Assembly (NCBI GenBank): GCA_003567805.1 | Contig: PWYP01000085.1 | Location: 1 to 13,542 of the forward strand | Source: PVC group bacterium | GTDB lineage: Bacteria > Verrucomicrobiota > Kiritimatiellia > UBA8416 | Direction of reading: 5' to 3' | DNA length: 13,542 bases | Shown here: positions 6,103-12,616 of the stretch, piece after piece | How the letters are laid out: every line of letters begins with the position of its first letter | How positions within the stretch are numbered: the stretch's first letter is position 1 | Notes under the pieces: generated by a model | What the model was told of the DNA's origin: nothing | The model's input: the letters and a program-made list of their open reading frames with translations, nothing else | Databases searched by the model: none | Program-made: the position numbers and the translations under genes

Positions 6103-7665
6103 TCATGTTTTTTCAGTGAAACTCTTGGCAACCCAATCAGACAATGTCTTACCGGGGGCCTGTATAAACTTCTTGGTTAGACGAAATTGGTTCTTGCCGG
6201 TATTTGCAGCCAGCAAACGAAAACCATATTCCATATCCGCAAAATGGGCTTGCCAATATTGCGCCAAAGTCTGATGCGCAGCGAGACAGTCTTTCAAAAG
6301 CTGAGCTGCCACCGTCTTGCTCACCTGCAACGTAATGCCATGCTCTTCTGCAAAGCCGGATAGAAACGCCTCCCATTCGGCCTCCAGATCCAGCAAACGC
6401 GAATCCTCCGAACGCGCTAAGATCTTTTGCAAACTATGGCCCGGATTACAGATCATCTCTGCCGTTACAGACAATTCCCGTTGCGTCGTCGAAGGCAATT
6501 CAAACTTATAATTCCGCAGCGTTTTTTCCAACACCGTCATCAAACCACGGGCGCCCGTTTTTTCTACATACGCACGTTCTGCCACCTCGCGTATGGCGGC
6601 ATCTTCAAAGTCCACCGCAATACCATATCCCGCAAAATCGCGCTGATACTGGCGTAAAATACTTCCCTCCGATTGACGCATCACAGCCTCGAGATCATCA
6701 ACCGAAAGCCCATCACAGATTACCCGAACCGGCAGTCGACCAATAAACTCTGGCTCAAAACCATACGAAATGAAGTCCCGCGTCTGTACATCGTGCAGCC
6801 ATTCCCCCTCATTTTCCTTTTCTTCCTCTTGTCCTTGCACGAATCCAATTGGCCCGGTTCCAACACGCTTACGGATAATCTCCGGCAACCGATCAAATGC
6901 ACCACTCATGATAAACAAAATGTGCCGCGTGTTTATCGTACGCTGCGGCGCACCCTTGCCACGCTGTAAATCCATAATCGCCTGCATCTGCCCGATAATA
7001 TCCGTCTGACTAAAAAGGCTCACCTCCGCCTCTTCCATCAATTTCAGGAGTGCCGTCTGCACACCGCGGCCGGACACATCTTTTCCTGCACCCCCCTGCC
7101 CAGCGATCTTGTCGACTTCATCCAGATACACAATCCCGTATTGCGCTAGCTCCAGATTGCCATCTGCTGCTGCCACCAAATCACGCACCAAGTCATCAAC
7201 ATCACGACCTACATAGCCCGTCTCTGAAAATTTTGTCGCATCCGCTTTCACGAATGGAACACCAATTAAACGAGCTATACATCGCATTAAATACGTTTTT
7301 CCTACACCGGTCGGTCCAAGCAAAATAACATTATGTTTCAAATACTCTTCGTCTGCCGATGCGGAATGCTCCAGACAATGCCGAACATGATTGTAATGAT
7401 CACACACGGCTACAGACAAAACCTTCTTCGCCTCATCCTGGCGAATCACAAAACGGTCCAAATAATCACGAATTTCCCGCGGACGCATCGCGAAAGACCG
7501 AATCGTTTCCAAAACCCTTTGTGCAGACGATTCATCATGGCCCGTATCCGCCGATGCCGACGCAGATTGTTGCGGTGCTTGACCGAACATTGGCCCTAAA
7601 CGTCCCAGAATATCCTGTAACTGCTCATCAAAACCCGATCCGTTGTTATGTTTATCATCATCCAT
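6103..7665 (-). CDS. ClpX-like AAA+ protein unfoldase, lacking the zinc-binding domain, with a C-terminal extension
   Basis: From the ATG at 7665 the product is 520 residues. Residues about 60-415 align with the ClpX core: PREIRDYLDRFVIRQDEAKKVL (61-82), Walker A GPTGVGKT (117-124), pore-loop GYVGR (150-154, GYVG as in ClpX), Walker B IVYLDEVDK (178-186), GRGVQTALLKLMEE (199-212), the ClpP-docking tripeptide IGF (273-275), FEPEFIGRLPV (303-313) and sensor-2 GARGL (371-375). The first 55 residues are acidic and polar, with no Cys4 zinc motif. After about residue 417 there is an extra predicted helical domain of some 100 residues that ClpX does not have. The IGF tripeptide suggests that it still works with ClpP; the altered ends suggest different substrates or adaptors. 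A start at 7665 has AGGAG 13 nt upstream; an in-frame ATG at 7689 lacks such a site. The frame extends by a TTG into the HU gene, which I reject. Confidence 0.85.
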   Translation of the reverse strand: MDDDKHNNGSGFDEQLQDILGRLGPMFGQAPQQSASASADTGHDESSAQRVLETIRSFAMRPREIRDYLDRFVIRQDEAKKVLSVAVCDHYNHVRHCLEHSASADEEYLKHNVILLGPTGVGKTYLMRCIARLIGVPFVKADATKFSETGYVGRDVDDLVRDLVAAADGNLELAQYGIVYLDEVDKIAGQGGAGKDVSGRGVQTALLKLMEEAEVSLFSQTDIIGQMQAIMDLQRGKGAPQRTINTRHILFIMSGAFDRLPEIIRKRVGTGPIGFVQGQEEEKENEGEWLHDVQTRDFISYGFEPEFIGRLPVRVICDGLSVDDLEAVMRQSEGSILRQYQRDFAGYGIAVDFEDAAIREVAERAYVEKTGARGLMTVLEKTLRNYKFELPSTTQRELSVTAEMICNPGHSLQKILARSEDSRLLDLEAEWEAFLSGFAEEHGITLQVSKTVAAQLLKDCLAAHQTLAQYWQAHFADMEYGFRLLAANTGKNQFRLTKKFIQAPGKTLSDWVAKSFTEKT

Positions 7666-7697
7666 ATCTGATTCATCACTCCTTCCCATCACGAACG

Positions 7698-7725
7698 AAT
7701 GTAACACGCCGGGACATAAGGGCAA
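7698..7725 (-). promoter_or_regulatory. Candidate promoter for the ClpX-like gene
   Basis: On the minus strand TTGCCC (7725-7720) and TACATT (7703-7698) are 16 nt apart, each matching consensus at 4 of 6 positions. It lies directly after the HU terminator and its -35 element overlaps the terminator's T-run. Position is sensible, sequence support modest. Confidence 0.35.
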
Positions 7726-7759
7726 AAAAAAACTGCGATCTGATACCAGATCGCAGTTT
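7724..7759 (-). terminator. Rho-independent terminator of the HU gene
   Basis: On the minus strand AAACTGCGATCTG (7759-7747) pairs perfectly with CAGATCGCAGTTT (7742-7730) around a 4-nt loop. This 13-bp stem is followed by further Ts (7729-7724). It begins 21 bp after the HU stop codon and isolates HU from the ClpX-like gene. Confidence 0.95.
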
Positions 7760-7780
7760 GCGAAAAATACCATATGCGAT

Positions 7781-8074
7781 TTAGCCCAGAACTGCGTCTT
7801 TGGCTGCTTTGGCAATACGGAATTTCAAAACCTTTTTGGCTTTGATCTTGATCGTTTCACCCGTTGCCGGATTACGACCTGTGCGGGCTTTACGCTGCAC
7901 CTTGATCAACTTGCCAATGCCAGGGATCGTGAAACCATCTACGCCCTTGGCACCTTTGTATGCCATTCCAACCAGAGATGCCAATGCATCGGTGGCCTGC
8001 TTTTTCGTGATCTGCGCATCTTCTGCGATCTGAGTAATGATCTGAGCTTTCGTCTTCGGCGTCGCTTTTGCCAT
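7781..8074 (-). CDS. HU/IHF-family DNA-binding protein
   Basis: Nucleoid-associated dimer that bends and compacts DNA. The 97-residue product starting at 8074 shows the HU fold: an N-terminal helical part with IITQIAEDAQITKKQATDAL (about 12-31), then GFTIPGIGKLIKVQRKARTGRNPATGE (about 47-73), whose RxGRNPATGE is the DNA-intercalating arm signature, and IKAKKVLKFRIAKAAKDAV at the C-terminus. The start is fixed by a strong AGGAG 5 nt upstream; the frame remains open to 8152 but that extension has no family similarity. Lysine-rich start and end suggest a general DNA binder rather than IHF. It is monocistronic, with its own candidate promoter and a strong terminator, consistent with high expression. 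Confidence 0.95.
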   Translation of the reverse strand: MAKATPKTKAQIITQIAEDAQITKKQATDALASLVGMAYKGAKGVDGFTIPGIGKLIKVQRKARTGRNPATGETIKIKAKKVLKFRIAKAAKDAVLG

Positions 8075-8079
8075 GTTCT

Positions 8080-8084
8080 CTCCT
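8080..8084 (-). promoter_or_regulatory. Shine-Dalgarno site that fixes the HU start
   Basis: AGGAG read on the minus strand, within the purine-rich run AAGAGGAGAGAA, lies 5 nt before the ATG at 8074. It is the strongest conventional ribosome site in the window and rules out the longer frame to 8152. Confidence 0.85.
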
Positions 8085-8123
8085 CTTGGTTTTTGTTGAC
8101 ACACAAACTGACAACTGGATGAA

Positions 8124-8152
8124 TTCGTACTACATTCATTTCCACAAAGCAA
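8124..8152 (-). promoter_or_regulatory. Candidate promoter of the HU gene
   Basis: On the minus strand TTGCTT (8152-8147) and TACGAA (8129-8124) are spaced by 17 nt. This places the transcript start about 40-45 nt before the HU start codon. A 14-bp palindrome, ACTGTTTTTACAGT (8152-8165), abuts the -35 element and could be an operator. Confidence 0.4.
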
Positions 8153-8252
8153 CTGTTTTTACAGTATCAATCACGTTTTTTAGCGGAGAACAATCAACCG
8201 ACGGCGTATACGCCCGGACCACAAACCAAAACGCCAACACGGCCAGTCCCAT
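8136..8252 (-). CDS. Possible 38-residue membrane miniprotein (tentative)
   Basis: A short open frame runs from ATG at 8252 to TGA at 8136. The product begins MGLAVLAFWFVVRAY, a hydrophobic stretch long enough to sit in a membrane, followed by a polar tail with one Cys and an amphipathic end (NVIDTVKTVALWK). There is no evident ribosome site, and its 3' end overlaps the candidate HU promoter. The frame continues upstream for seven codons to a TGA. It may be a remnant of a longer gene or pure chance. I do not recognise a family. Confidence 0.15.
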   Translation of the reverse strand: MGLAVLAFWFVVRAYTPSVDCSPLKNVIDTVKTVALWK

Positions 8253-8442
8253 TTTCGAATCGCGAATGGCCCATCACGACTTTCCCTTGAATCCGCTTGC
8301 TATTCCCGCCATGCAAAACTAACGTAAAACGCGCAGGAATAAAGAAATGTTTTGAGGGCAAATGGGAACCGAATGGTGGCGCAACAAGGTGCGATTCGTA
8401 CTGCATGCCTCCACAATACAGCTTCCATAAACACATGTTAAC

Positions 8443-9645
8443 ATGAAACGAAACCGACTTGAACAAGCAGAAAAATATTTAGTCGCACTGATCGAACGAA
8501 AAGGGTCCGATCAAGGTCACGGCCGACCTGTGCGCTACTTGCTCTTTTTCCTTAAAATCCTTTCACGTATCTATCGGCTGATCATTCAGCTCCGCCTCTG
8601 GTGCTACAAACACCGCATCCTCCGGCATCATACCCTCGGATGCCAAGTCATTAGCGTTGGAAACCTGACCGTTGGCGGCACCGGCAAAACACCCGTAGTA
8701 GAGATTTTTGCACGGGAGCTACAGCAAGCCGGACGGCGCGTCGCCATTCTCAGCCGTGGCTACAAAAAAGCCAAGCCACCTTTTCTCAAGCGCCTCACCA
8801 ACAAAATAACATTTGCCGAAAAACGCGAGCCACCACGCGTTGTTTCCAATGGCACAGAACTCCTGCTGGACTCCTGGATGAGTGGTGACGAGCCCTACAT
8901 GCTCGCCAGCAATCTCCCCAATGTCTCCGTATTGGTAGATCGCGATCGCGTAAAAAGCGGACGCTACGCCATCAATCGTCTCAACTGTGACACCCTTATC
9001 TTAGACGATGGTTTCCAGTATCTTTCCCTCAAACCACGTGTGCAAATTGTCCTCGTGGACATGACCAATCCCTTTGGCAACGAAAATGTCCTGCCACGAG
9101 GCATTCTACGTGAACCCGTCAAAAATATTCGCCGCGCGGACTTTATCTTCATCACCAAGTCTGATGGACGCAATGCGGGCCCCGTCATGGAACAAATCCG
9201 CAAATACAATCAACATGCCGAAATCATCGAATGCAGACATTGTCCCAGACATTTACAAGACGTCATCACGGCCGAACAAAAAGAATTAGACTTTTTGAAA
9301 GACCGCAAAGTTATCGCTCTATCAGGCATTGCGGCACCTGATGGCTTTGAAAAATCCTTAGAGTCATTTGGCGCAACCATCCAGGAACGATTCCGCTTCG
9401 CCGACCACCATCGCTACTCTCAGCAAGAGTTAATCAACATTATCAACGCCACCATCAAAGCTGGCGCCAATGCCATCATCACAACGGAAAAAGATGCTGT
9501 CCGATTGCCTCGACTCGCGCGCTGCGATGTCCCGATCCTCTTCTTGCGCGTAGATATCGAAATATTGAGTGGTGGCGATAACTTTCAGCAGTGGATTGAG
9601 CGCATATGCTTCCGGAAACCCCAAAAACTAGCGGAGGTAGCGTGA
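8443..9645 (+). CDS. lpxK: Tetraacyldisaccharide 4'-kinase LpxK
   Basis: LpxK phosphorylates the 4'-position of the tetraacyl disaccharide 1-phosphate to give lipid IVA, the sixth step of the Raetz pathway, at the inner face of the inner membrane. Residues 73-84 [12 protein letters not shown] form the P-loop; ILSRGYKK (102-109), SGDEPYMLA (147-155), LDDGFQ (187-192, catalytic Asp region), DHHRYS (321-326) and [11 protein letters not shown] (346-356) are family signatures. A hydrophobic/basic N-terminal helix (about 31-60) matches the membrane-associating segment. At 400 residues it is longer than E. coli LpxK, from about 20 extra N-terminal residues and further residues elsewhere. The ATG at 8443 sits inside a palindrome and lacks a ribosome site. 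The stop overlaps the next start (GTGA). Its presence implies a lipid A-containing outer membrane. Confidence 0.93.
   Translation: MKRNRLEQAEKYLVALIERKGSDQGHGRPVRYLLFFLKILSRIYRLIIQLRLWCYKHRILRHHTLGCQVISVGNLTVGGTGKTPVVEIFARELQQAGRRVAILSRGYKKAKPPFLKRLTNKITFAEKREPPRVVSNGTELLLDSWMSGDEPYMLASNLPNVSVLVDRDRVKSGRYAINRLNCDTLILDDGFQYLSLKPRVQIVLVDMTNPFGNENVLPRGILREPVKNIRRADFIFITKSDGRNAGPVMEQIRKYNQHAEIIECRHCPRHLQDVITAEQKELDFLKDRKVIALSGIAAPDGFEKSLESFGATIQERFRFADHHRYSQQELINIINATIKAGANAIITTEKDAVRLPRLARCDVPILFLRVDIEILSGGDNFQQWIERICFRKPQKLAEVA
9633..9644 (+). promoter_or_regulatory. Ribosome site fixing a GTG start for the heptosyltransferase
   Basis: GGAGG (9633-9637) lies 4 nt before GTG (9642-9644), and that GTG overlaps the lpxK TGA (9643-9645). 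The in-frame ATG at 9606 has no comparable site. The GTGA arrangement suggests translational coupling to lpxK. Confidence 0.75.
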
Positions 9646-10691
9646 GCAGCGGGCCAACGAGCCATACACTCATTTGTGGTGTAAACTGGCTGGGTGATAG
9701 CTGCATGTCCATGCCCGCCATACAAGCATGGAAAGAACAACACCCCCACAACACTCTCACCCTCCTGATTAAGCCCCATCTCGTACCGCTTTGGCAGTGC
9801 CATACCGCGATAGACCGAATCATCACCTTGCAACCCGGCAACATCGGTCCTTTCAAAACAGGTTGCGCAATGCGAAACGATGCATTTGAACACGCCTACA
9901 TATTCCCCAACTCCTGGCGGGCAGCCTTGCCGCCTCTTCTGGCAGGCATCCCTAACCGCATTGCTTTTGCTGGCCATGTCCGCAAATGGCTTCTAACCGA
10001 ATGTATCCCGGAGGCTCCCGCAAACGAACACCAGCAATGGGAATACGCACGCATTCTCGGTTTATCACTGTCCGATTCCCTTCCTTTGCCAGAGTTAAAA
10101 TTGCCAGACGCCCCTGCCGAAATTTTGCATCAACCGAATCCCCTCATCGGCATACTGCCCGGTGCCGCCAGAGGGCCCGCCAAACGTTGGCCGCTCAGAC
10201 ACTTCATTGCAGCAGCCCAAATGCTCCGAAAATCCCAAAACTTTCATTTTGTTATCATGGGCACACCCGCCGAGACACCACTCTGCAATGAAATTTCGCA
10301 AGCGCTCATGCCCCACGCCACATGCTTGGCAGGCAACACCACCCTGCCCTCACTGGCAGCGAGCCTGCGCGCTTGCAGTGGAGTCCTGTCCAACGACAGC
10401 GGCGGCATGCATCTGGCAGCCGCAGTAGGCACCCCCGTCGTTGCCATGTTCGGGCTCACCGATCCCGCCAAAACAGGTCCCATCGGCCCTTATGCACGCT
10501 GCCTGCAACCATCCGGCGTCCAAGGGGCACGAAAAATTGCCCGCAATAGCGCAGAAGCTGAACGCATCCTGGCCTCCATTTCTCCCGAAGATGCCGCCGA
10601 CGCTCTGCTTACATGCATCGCAGCTCGAGAATCTGTACATTTGCCCCAATTGATTTCCAGCGACGCCCCGAAACAACATCATGGACAGTAG
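9642..10691 (+). CDS. waaF: LPS heptosyltransferase (GT9 family, WaaF-like)
   Basis: GT9 enzymes transfer L-glycero-D-manno-heptose from the ADP-sugar onto the Kdo-lipid A or inner core at the cytoplasmic face. From the GTG at 9642 the product is 349 residues, the usual size. Visible motifs: GVNWLGD (13-19) in the acceptor-binding N-terminal Rossmann domain, the PGAARGPAKRWP hinge/nucleotide segment (173-184), FVIMGTP (203-209) and NDSGGMHLAAAVGTPVVAMFG (251-271), the conserved donor-binding region. The PGAxxGPAKRWP form is that of WaaF (heptosyltransferase II) rather than WaaC, though acceptor choice cannot be proven by eye. It follows lpxK with a GTGA overlap, so lipid A and core steps are co-expressed. 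The C-terminal 20 residues or so are low in similarity to the core. An alternative ATG at 9606 would add 12 residues. Confidence 0.87.
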   Translation: MSSGPTSHTLICGVNWLGDSCMSMPAIQAWKEQHPHNTLTLLIKPHLVPLWQCHTAIDRIITLQPGNIGPFKTGCAMRNDAFEHAYIFPNSWRAALPPLLAGIPNRIAFAGHVRKWLLTECIPEAPANEHQQWEYARILGLSLSDSLPLPELKLPDAPAEILHQPNPLIGILPGAARGPAKRWPLRHFIAAAQMLRKSQNFHFVIMGTPAETPLCNEISQALMPHATCLAGNTTLPSLAASLRACSGVLSNDSGGMHLAAAVGTPVVAMFGLTDPAKTGPIGPYARCLQPSGVQGARKIARNSAEAERILASISPEDAADALLTCIAARESVHLPQLISSDAPKQHHGQ

Positions 10692-10862
10692 ACTACAGAC
10701 TACCACCTTAAACCGATCCCCCATATGGAGTGCGGTGAGATATCACTGCTTTCCCCTCGCACGGAGTGCGCACCGGCAGATGGTTCCCAACACCACGCAC
10801 CTGCTTATGCGTGCCCCCTCTCCCTCCGACACTCGACACCCAACACCCTGGGAGCCCCCAGC
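10692..10862. other. waaF-murJ spacer carrying a repeat element
   Basis: The 171 bp between the two plus-strand genes is C-rich on the plus strand and contains the GGAGTGCGG hairpin element described separately. A GGGAG at 10850-10854 lies 8 nt before the murJ ATG. The murJ frame stays open upstream to 10725, but only because it reads through the repeat. No strong terminator is seen, so read-through from waaF is possible. Confidence 0.6.
10725..10770 (+). repeat. GGAGTGCGG hairpin element (dispersed repeat type)
   Basis: From ATGGAGTGCG the strand forms a hairpin: GCGGTGA (10732-10738) pairs with TCACTGC (10743-10749, one G-T) around a GATA loop. CTTTCC follows, and then a second GGAGTGCG (10763-10770), 35 bp after the first at 10728-10735. 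Translated, it begins MECGEISLLS, which resembles the spurious MECGDxSPL peptides I recall from many Verrucomicrobia genomes. Only one full copy is in the window, so repeat status rests on recollection. Confidence 0.5.
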
Positions 10863-12413
10863 ATGAAGATGCTGCACAACACCAGCAAAGTCAGTGGATT
10901 CACGGGGTTAAGTCGAATTCTCGGACTCTACCGCGAAATACTCATGGCCCAAGTCTTCGGAACGACATTGGTGAAATCGGCTTTTGATATCGCGTTTCGT
11001 ATTCCCAACCTCTTTCGTGCCATATTTGGAGAAGGTGCACTCTCGCAAGCCTTCATTCCTATTTATACGGAAACCCGTAACCGTGATGGCATCGTCGCAG
11101 CCAATGAGCTTGCCGGGAAAGTTCTAACCCTATTAGCTGCCGTCCTTTGCTCCATCACAGCCCTAACCATACTCATCATTCAACTTATGCGGCCCGAGCT
11201 AACATATGGTAGCCGACTAGAAACCGTTCTGCGACTCCTGGCCATCCTCTTCCCGTACCTCATCTTCCTTTGCCTAGCCGCCGCATGCATGGGCATTCTC
11301 AACAGCGTCGGAAAATTTGCCCTTCCCGCGGCAGTTCCCATGCTCATGAATGTCGTATGGATCGCAACCCTCCTTTTTATCATTCCGCGCATGCAAGAAA
11401 ATCTCGATGCTCGCATCGAGGTACTCGCGTGGGCTGTCGTCGTATCTGGCGCGCTTCAGTTGCTATTCCAGGCATTACCCTTCTGCAGGCGCGCCATTCG
11501 TCCGATCCTTTCATTCCGCTGGCACGACCCGCGACTCAAACGTATGATCATACTCTTCGGCCCCGCAGCCATCGCCATGACCATACGCGACATCAACATA
11601 CTCATCGATGGTGCGCTGGCATTCTGGGTTGGCACTTGGGCTCCTGCATCGCTCATCTTTGCCGAACGACTTGCCTACCTTCCGCTTGGTCTCTTCGCCA
11701 CCGCACTGGGAACCGTACTACTGCCCGAACTTGCGCATCTCGCAAAAAAAGACCCCGAGAGCACAAACCGCACACTCCAGCAAGCGATGATTGCCATATT
11801 AATTATCATGGTACCAGCTTCCGCGGCACTTATGTTCCTGGCACAACCTATTGTGCAGCTTATTTATGAAAGAGGCACATTCGACGCACAATCCACCACC
11901 CTAACCAGCCGGGCCCTCATGGCCTATGCTCCCGGATTAGTGGTGTTCTCCATCCATAAAATGCTGCTGCCCGCCTTCTACGCGAGGCAGGATACCCGCA
12001 CCCCCATGCTATGCGGAGCCGCCACCGTGGTCCTCAATTTTTGTCTGAACATCACATTCATTGTGATTCTACCGCCCTACTGGCGCCACGCCGGACTAGC
12101 GTTCGCCACGATCCTTGCCAGCGCCATCAACGTAATCGTACTCGCCACAATTCTCTTTCGCCGCGCGGCCATGCCCGACTGGAAAAGAATTGGTGCATCC
12201 GCACTGCGATTATGCATCTGCGCGGGAGTCATGATTGCCGCCCTATTCCACGCACAAACCTATCTGCAACAGTGGCCCGCAATCGATCTCACCACCCAAT
12301 GGGGACAAATCGCAAACATGGCCAGCTTGATTATCATTGGTGGCATGACCTACATACTCGCCCTACTGCTGATCTGCCGCCAGGACATCCGCACTCTTTG
12401 GGAAAAACGCTGA
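10863..12413 (+). CDS. murJ: Lipid II flippase MurJ (MviN)
   Basis: MurJ, of the MOP superfamily, flips the lipid-linked peptidoglycan precursor lipid II to the outer face of the inner membrane. From the ATG at 10863 the product is 516 residues, normal for the family, with about 14 hydrophobic helices spread over its length. Key residues of the E. coli cavity are kept at the same numbers: SRILGLYRE gives R18 and R24, and NLFRAIFGEGALSQAF gives R52 and E57. The second Arg of the usual RR pair (position 53) is Ala here. The start has GGGAG 8 nt upstream; an open extension to 10725 covers a non-coding repeat and is rejected. It follows waaF after 171 bp and converges with the CRP-family gene. 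Its place beside lpxK and waaF groups LPS and wall export functions. Confidence 0.95.
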   Translation: MKMLHNTSKVSGFTGLSRILGLYREILMAQVFGTTLVKSAFDIAFRIPNLFRAIFGEGALSQAFIPIYTETRNRDGIVAANELAGKVLTLLAAVLCSITALTILIIQLMRPELTYGSRLETVLRLLAILFPYLIFLCLAAACMGILNSVGKFALPAAVPMLMNVVWIATLLFIIPRMQENLDARIEVLAWAVVVSGALQLLFQALPFCRRAIRPILSFRWHDPRLKRMIILFGPAAIAMTIRDINILIDGALAFWVGTWAPASLIFAERLAYLPLGLFATALGTVLLPELAHLAKKDPESTNRTLQQAMIAILIIMVPASAALMFLAQPIVQLIYERGTFDAQSTTLTSRALMAYAPGLVVFSIHKMLLPAFYARQDTRTPMLCGAATVVLNFCLNITFIVILPPYWRHAGLAFATILASAINVIVLATILFRRAAMPDWKRIGASALRLCICAGVMIAALFHAQTYLQQWPAIDLTTQWGQIANMASLIIIGGMTYILALLLICRQDIRTLWEKR

Positions 12414-12424
12414 AGCACCGTAAA

Positions 12425-12454
12425 ACGTCAGACGTGGGACGTGGAGGGTAAGAC
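12425..12454 (+). repeat. Heptamer-period array (ACGTNNG type)
   Basis: Successive 7-bp units ACGTCAG, ACGTGGG, ACGTGGA, GGGTAAG and a partial unit lie just after the murJ stop. The family recurs in inverse orientation at 12581-12615, where 12 of 13 bases of AACGTCAGACGTG match. Confidence 0.6.
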
Positions 12455-12580
12455 AAACCCTCTCTCCGACCCCTTGAACGGGATATTTTATCTCTCTTGC
12501 CATCGATACGCTGCGACATCGCCGATGCAGCCCGATGTCACACGGGATCTTTTGGTCGTTTGTATCGAAGGTACACTCGG

Positions 12581-12615
12581 TCACGTCTTACGTTCCACGT
12601 CTCACCCCTCACAAC
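12581..12615 (-). repeat. Heptamer-period array, inverted partner of the one after murJ
   Basis: On the plus strand the 7-bp units are TCACGTC, TTACGTT, CCACGTC, TCACCCC and TCACAAC. Read on the minus strand they become GACGTGA-like units matching the array at 12425-12454. It ends right at the stop codon of the CRP-family gene. Confidence 0.6.
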
Positions 12616-12616
12616 C

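Larger units (their letters stand above)
8075..8442. other. Divergent intergenic region between HU and lpxK
   Basis: This 368-bp stretch holds the HU ribosome site and candidate promoter near its left end, the ACTGTTTTTACAGT palindrome, the tentative small frame at 8136-8252, and at its right end a CATGTTAACATG palindrome that runs into the lpxK start codon. I could not pick a convincing promoter for lpxK, and no RNA gene is recognisable. Confidence 0.6.
12414..12616. other. Convergent intergenic region with nested inverted repeats
   Basis: The 203 bp between the murJ and crp-like stop codons contain two inverted 7-bp-period arrays at the edges. Inside are a small hairpin, GAGGGT/ACCCTC (12444-12449 with 12457-12462), the pair TCGATAC/GTATCGA (12503-12509 with 12562-12568), and within it GACATCG/CGATGTC (12515-12521 with 12533-12539). 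No clear U-tract terminator for either gene is seen. No gene is recognised. Confidence 0.5.

Noticed and set aside
7666..7815. Longer start (TTG 7815) for the ClpX-like gene
   Set aside because: It would run through the HU terminator hairpin and into the HU coding sequence, and the added residues do not resemble ClpX.
8075..8152. 26-residue extension of HU
   Set aside because: The strong AGGAG site 5 nt before 8074 and the usual HU start MAKATPK argue for the short form.
8153..8164. LexA-type SOS box (CTGTTTTTACAG)
   Set aside because: The half-sites are separated by 4 nt, whereas the classical box has CTGT-N8-ACAG.
10725..10862. 46-residue N-terminal extension of murJ
   Set aside because: It is a translation of the GGAGTGCGG repeat; from 10863 the residue numbering of R18, R24, R52 and E57 matches E. 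coli MurJ exactly.
12444..12462. GAGGGT/ACCCTC hairpin as the murJ terminator
   Set aside because: The stem is only 6 bp and is followed by TCTCCGACC rather than a T-run.
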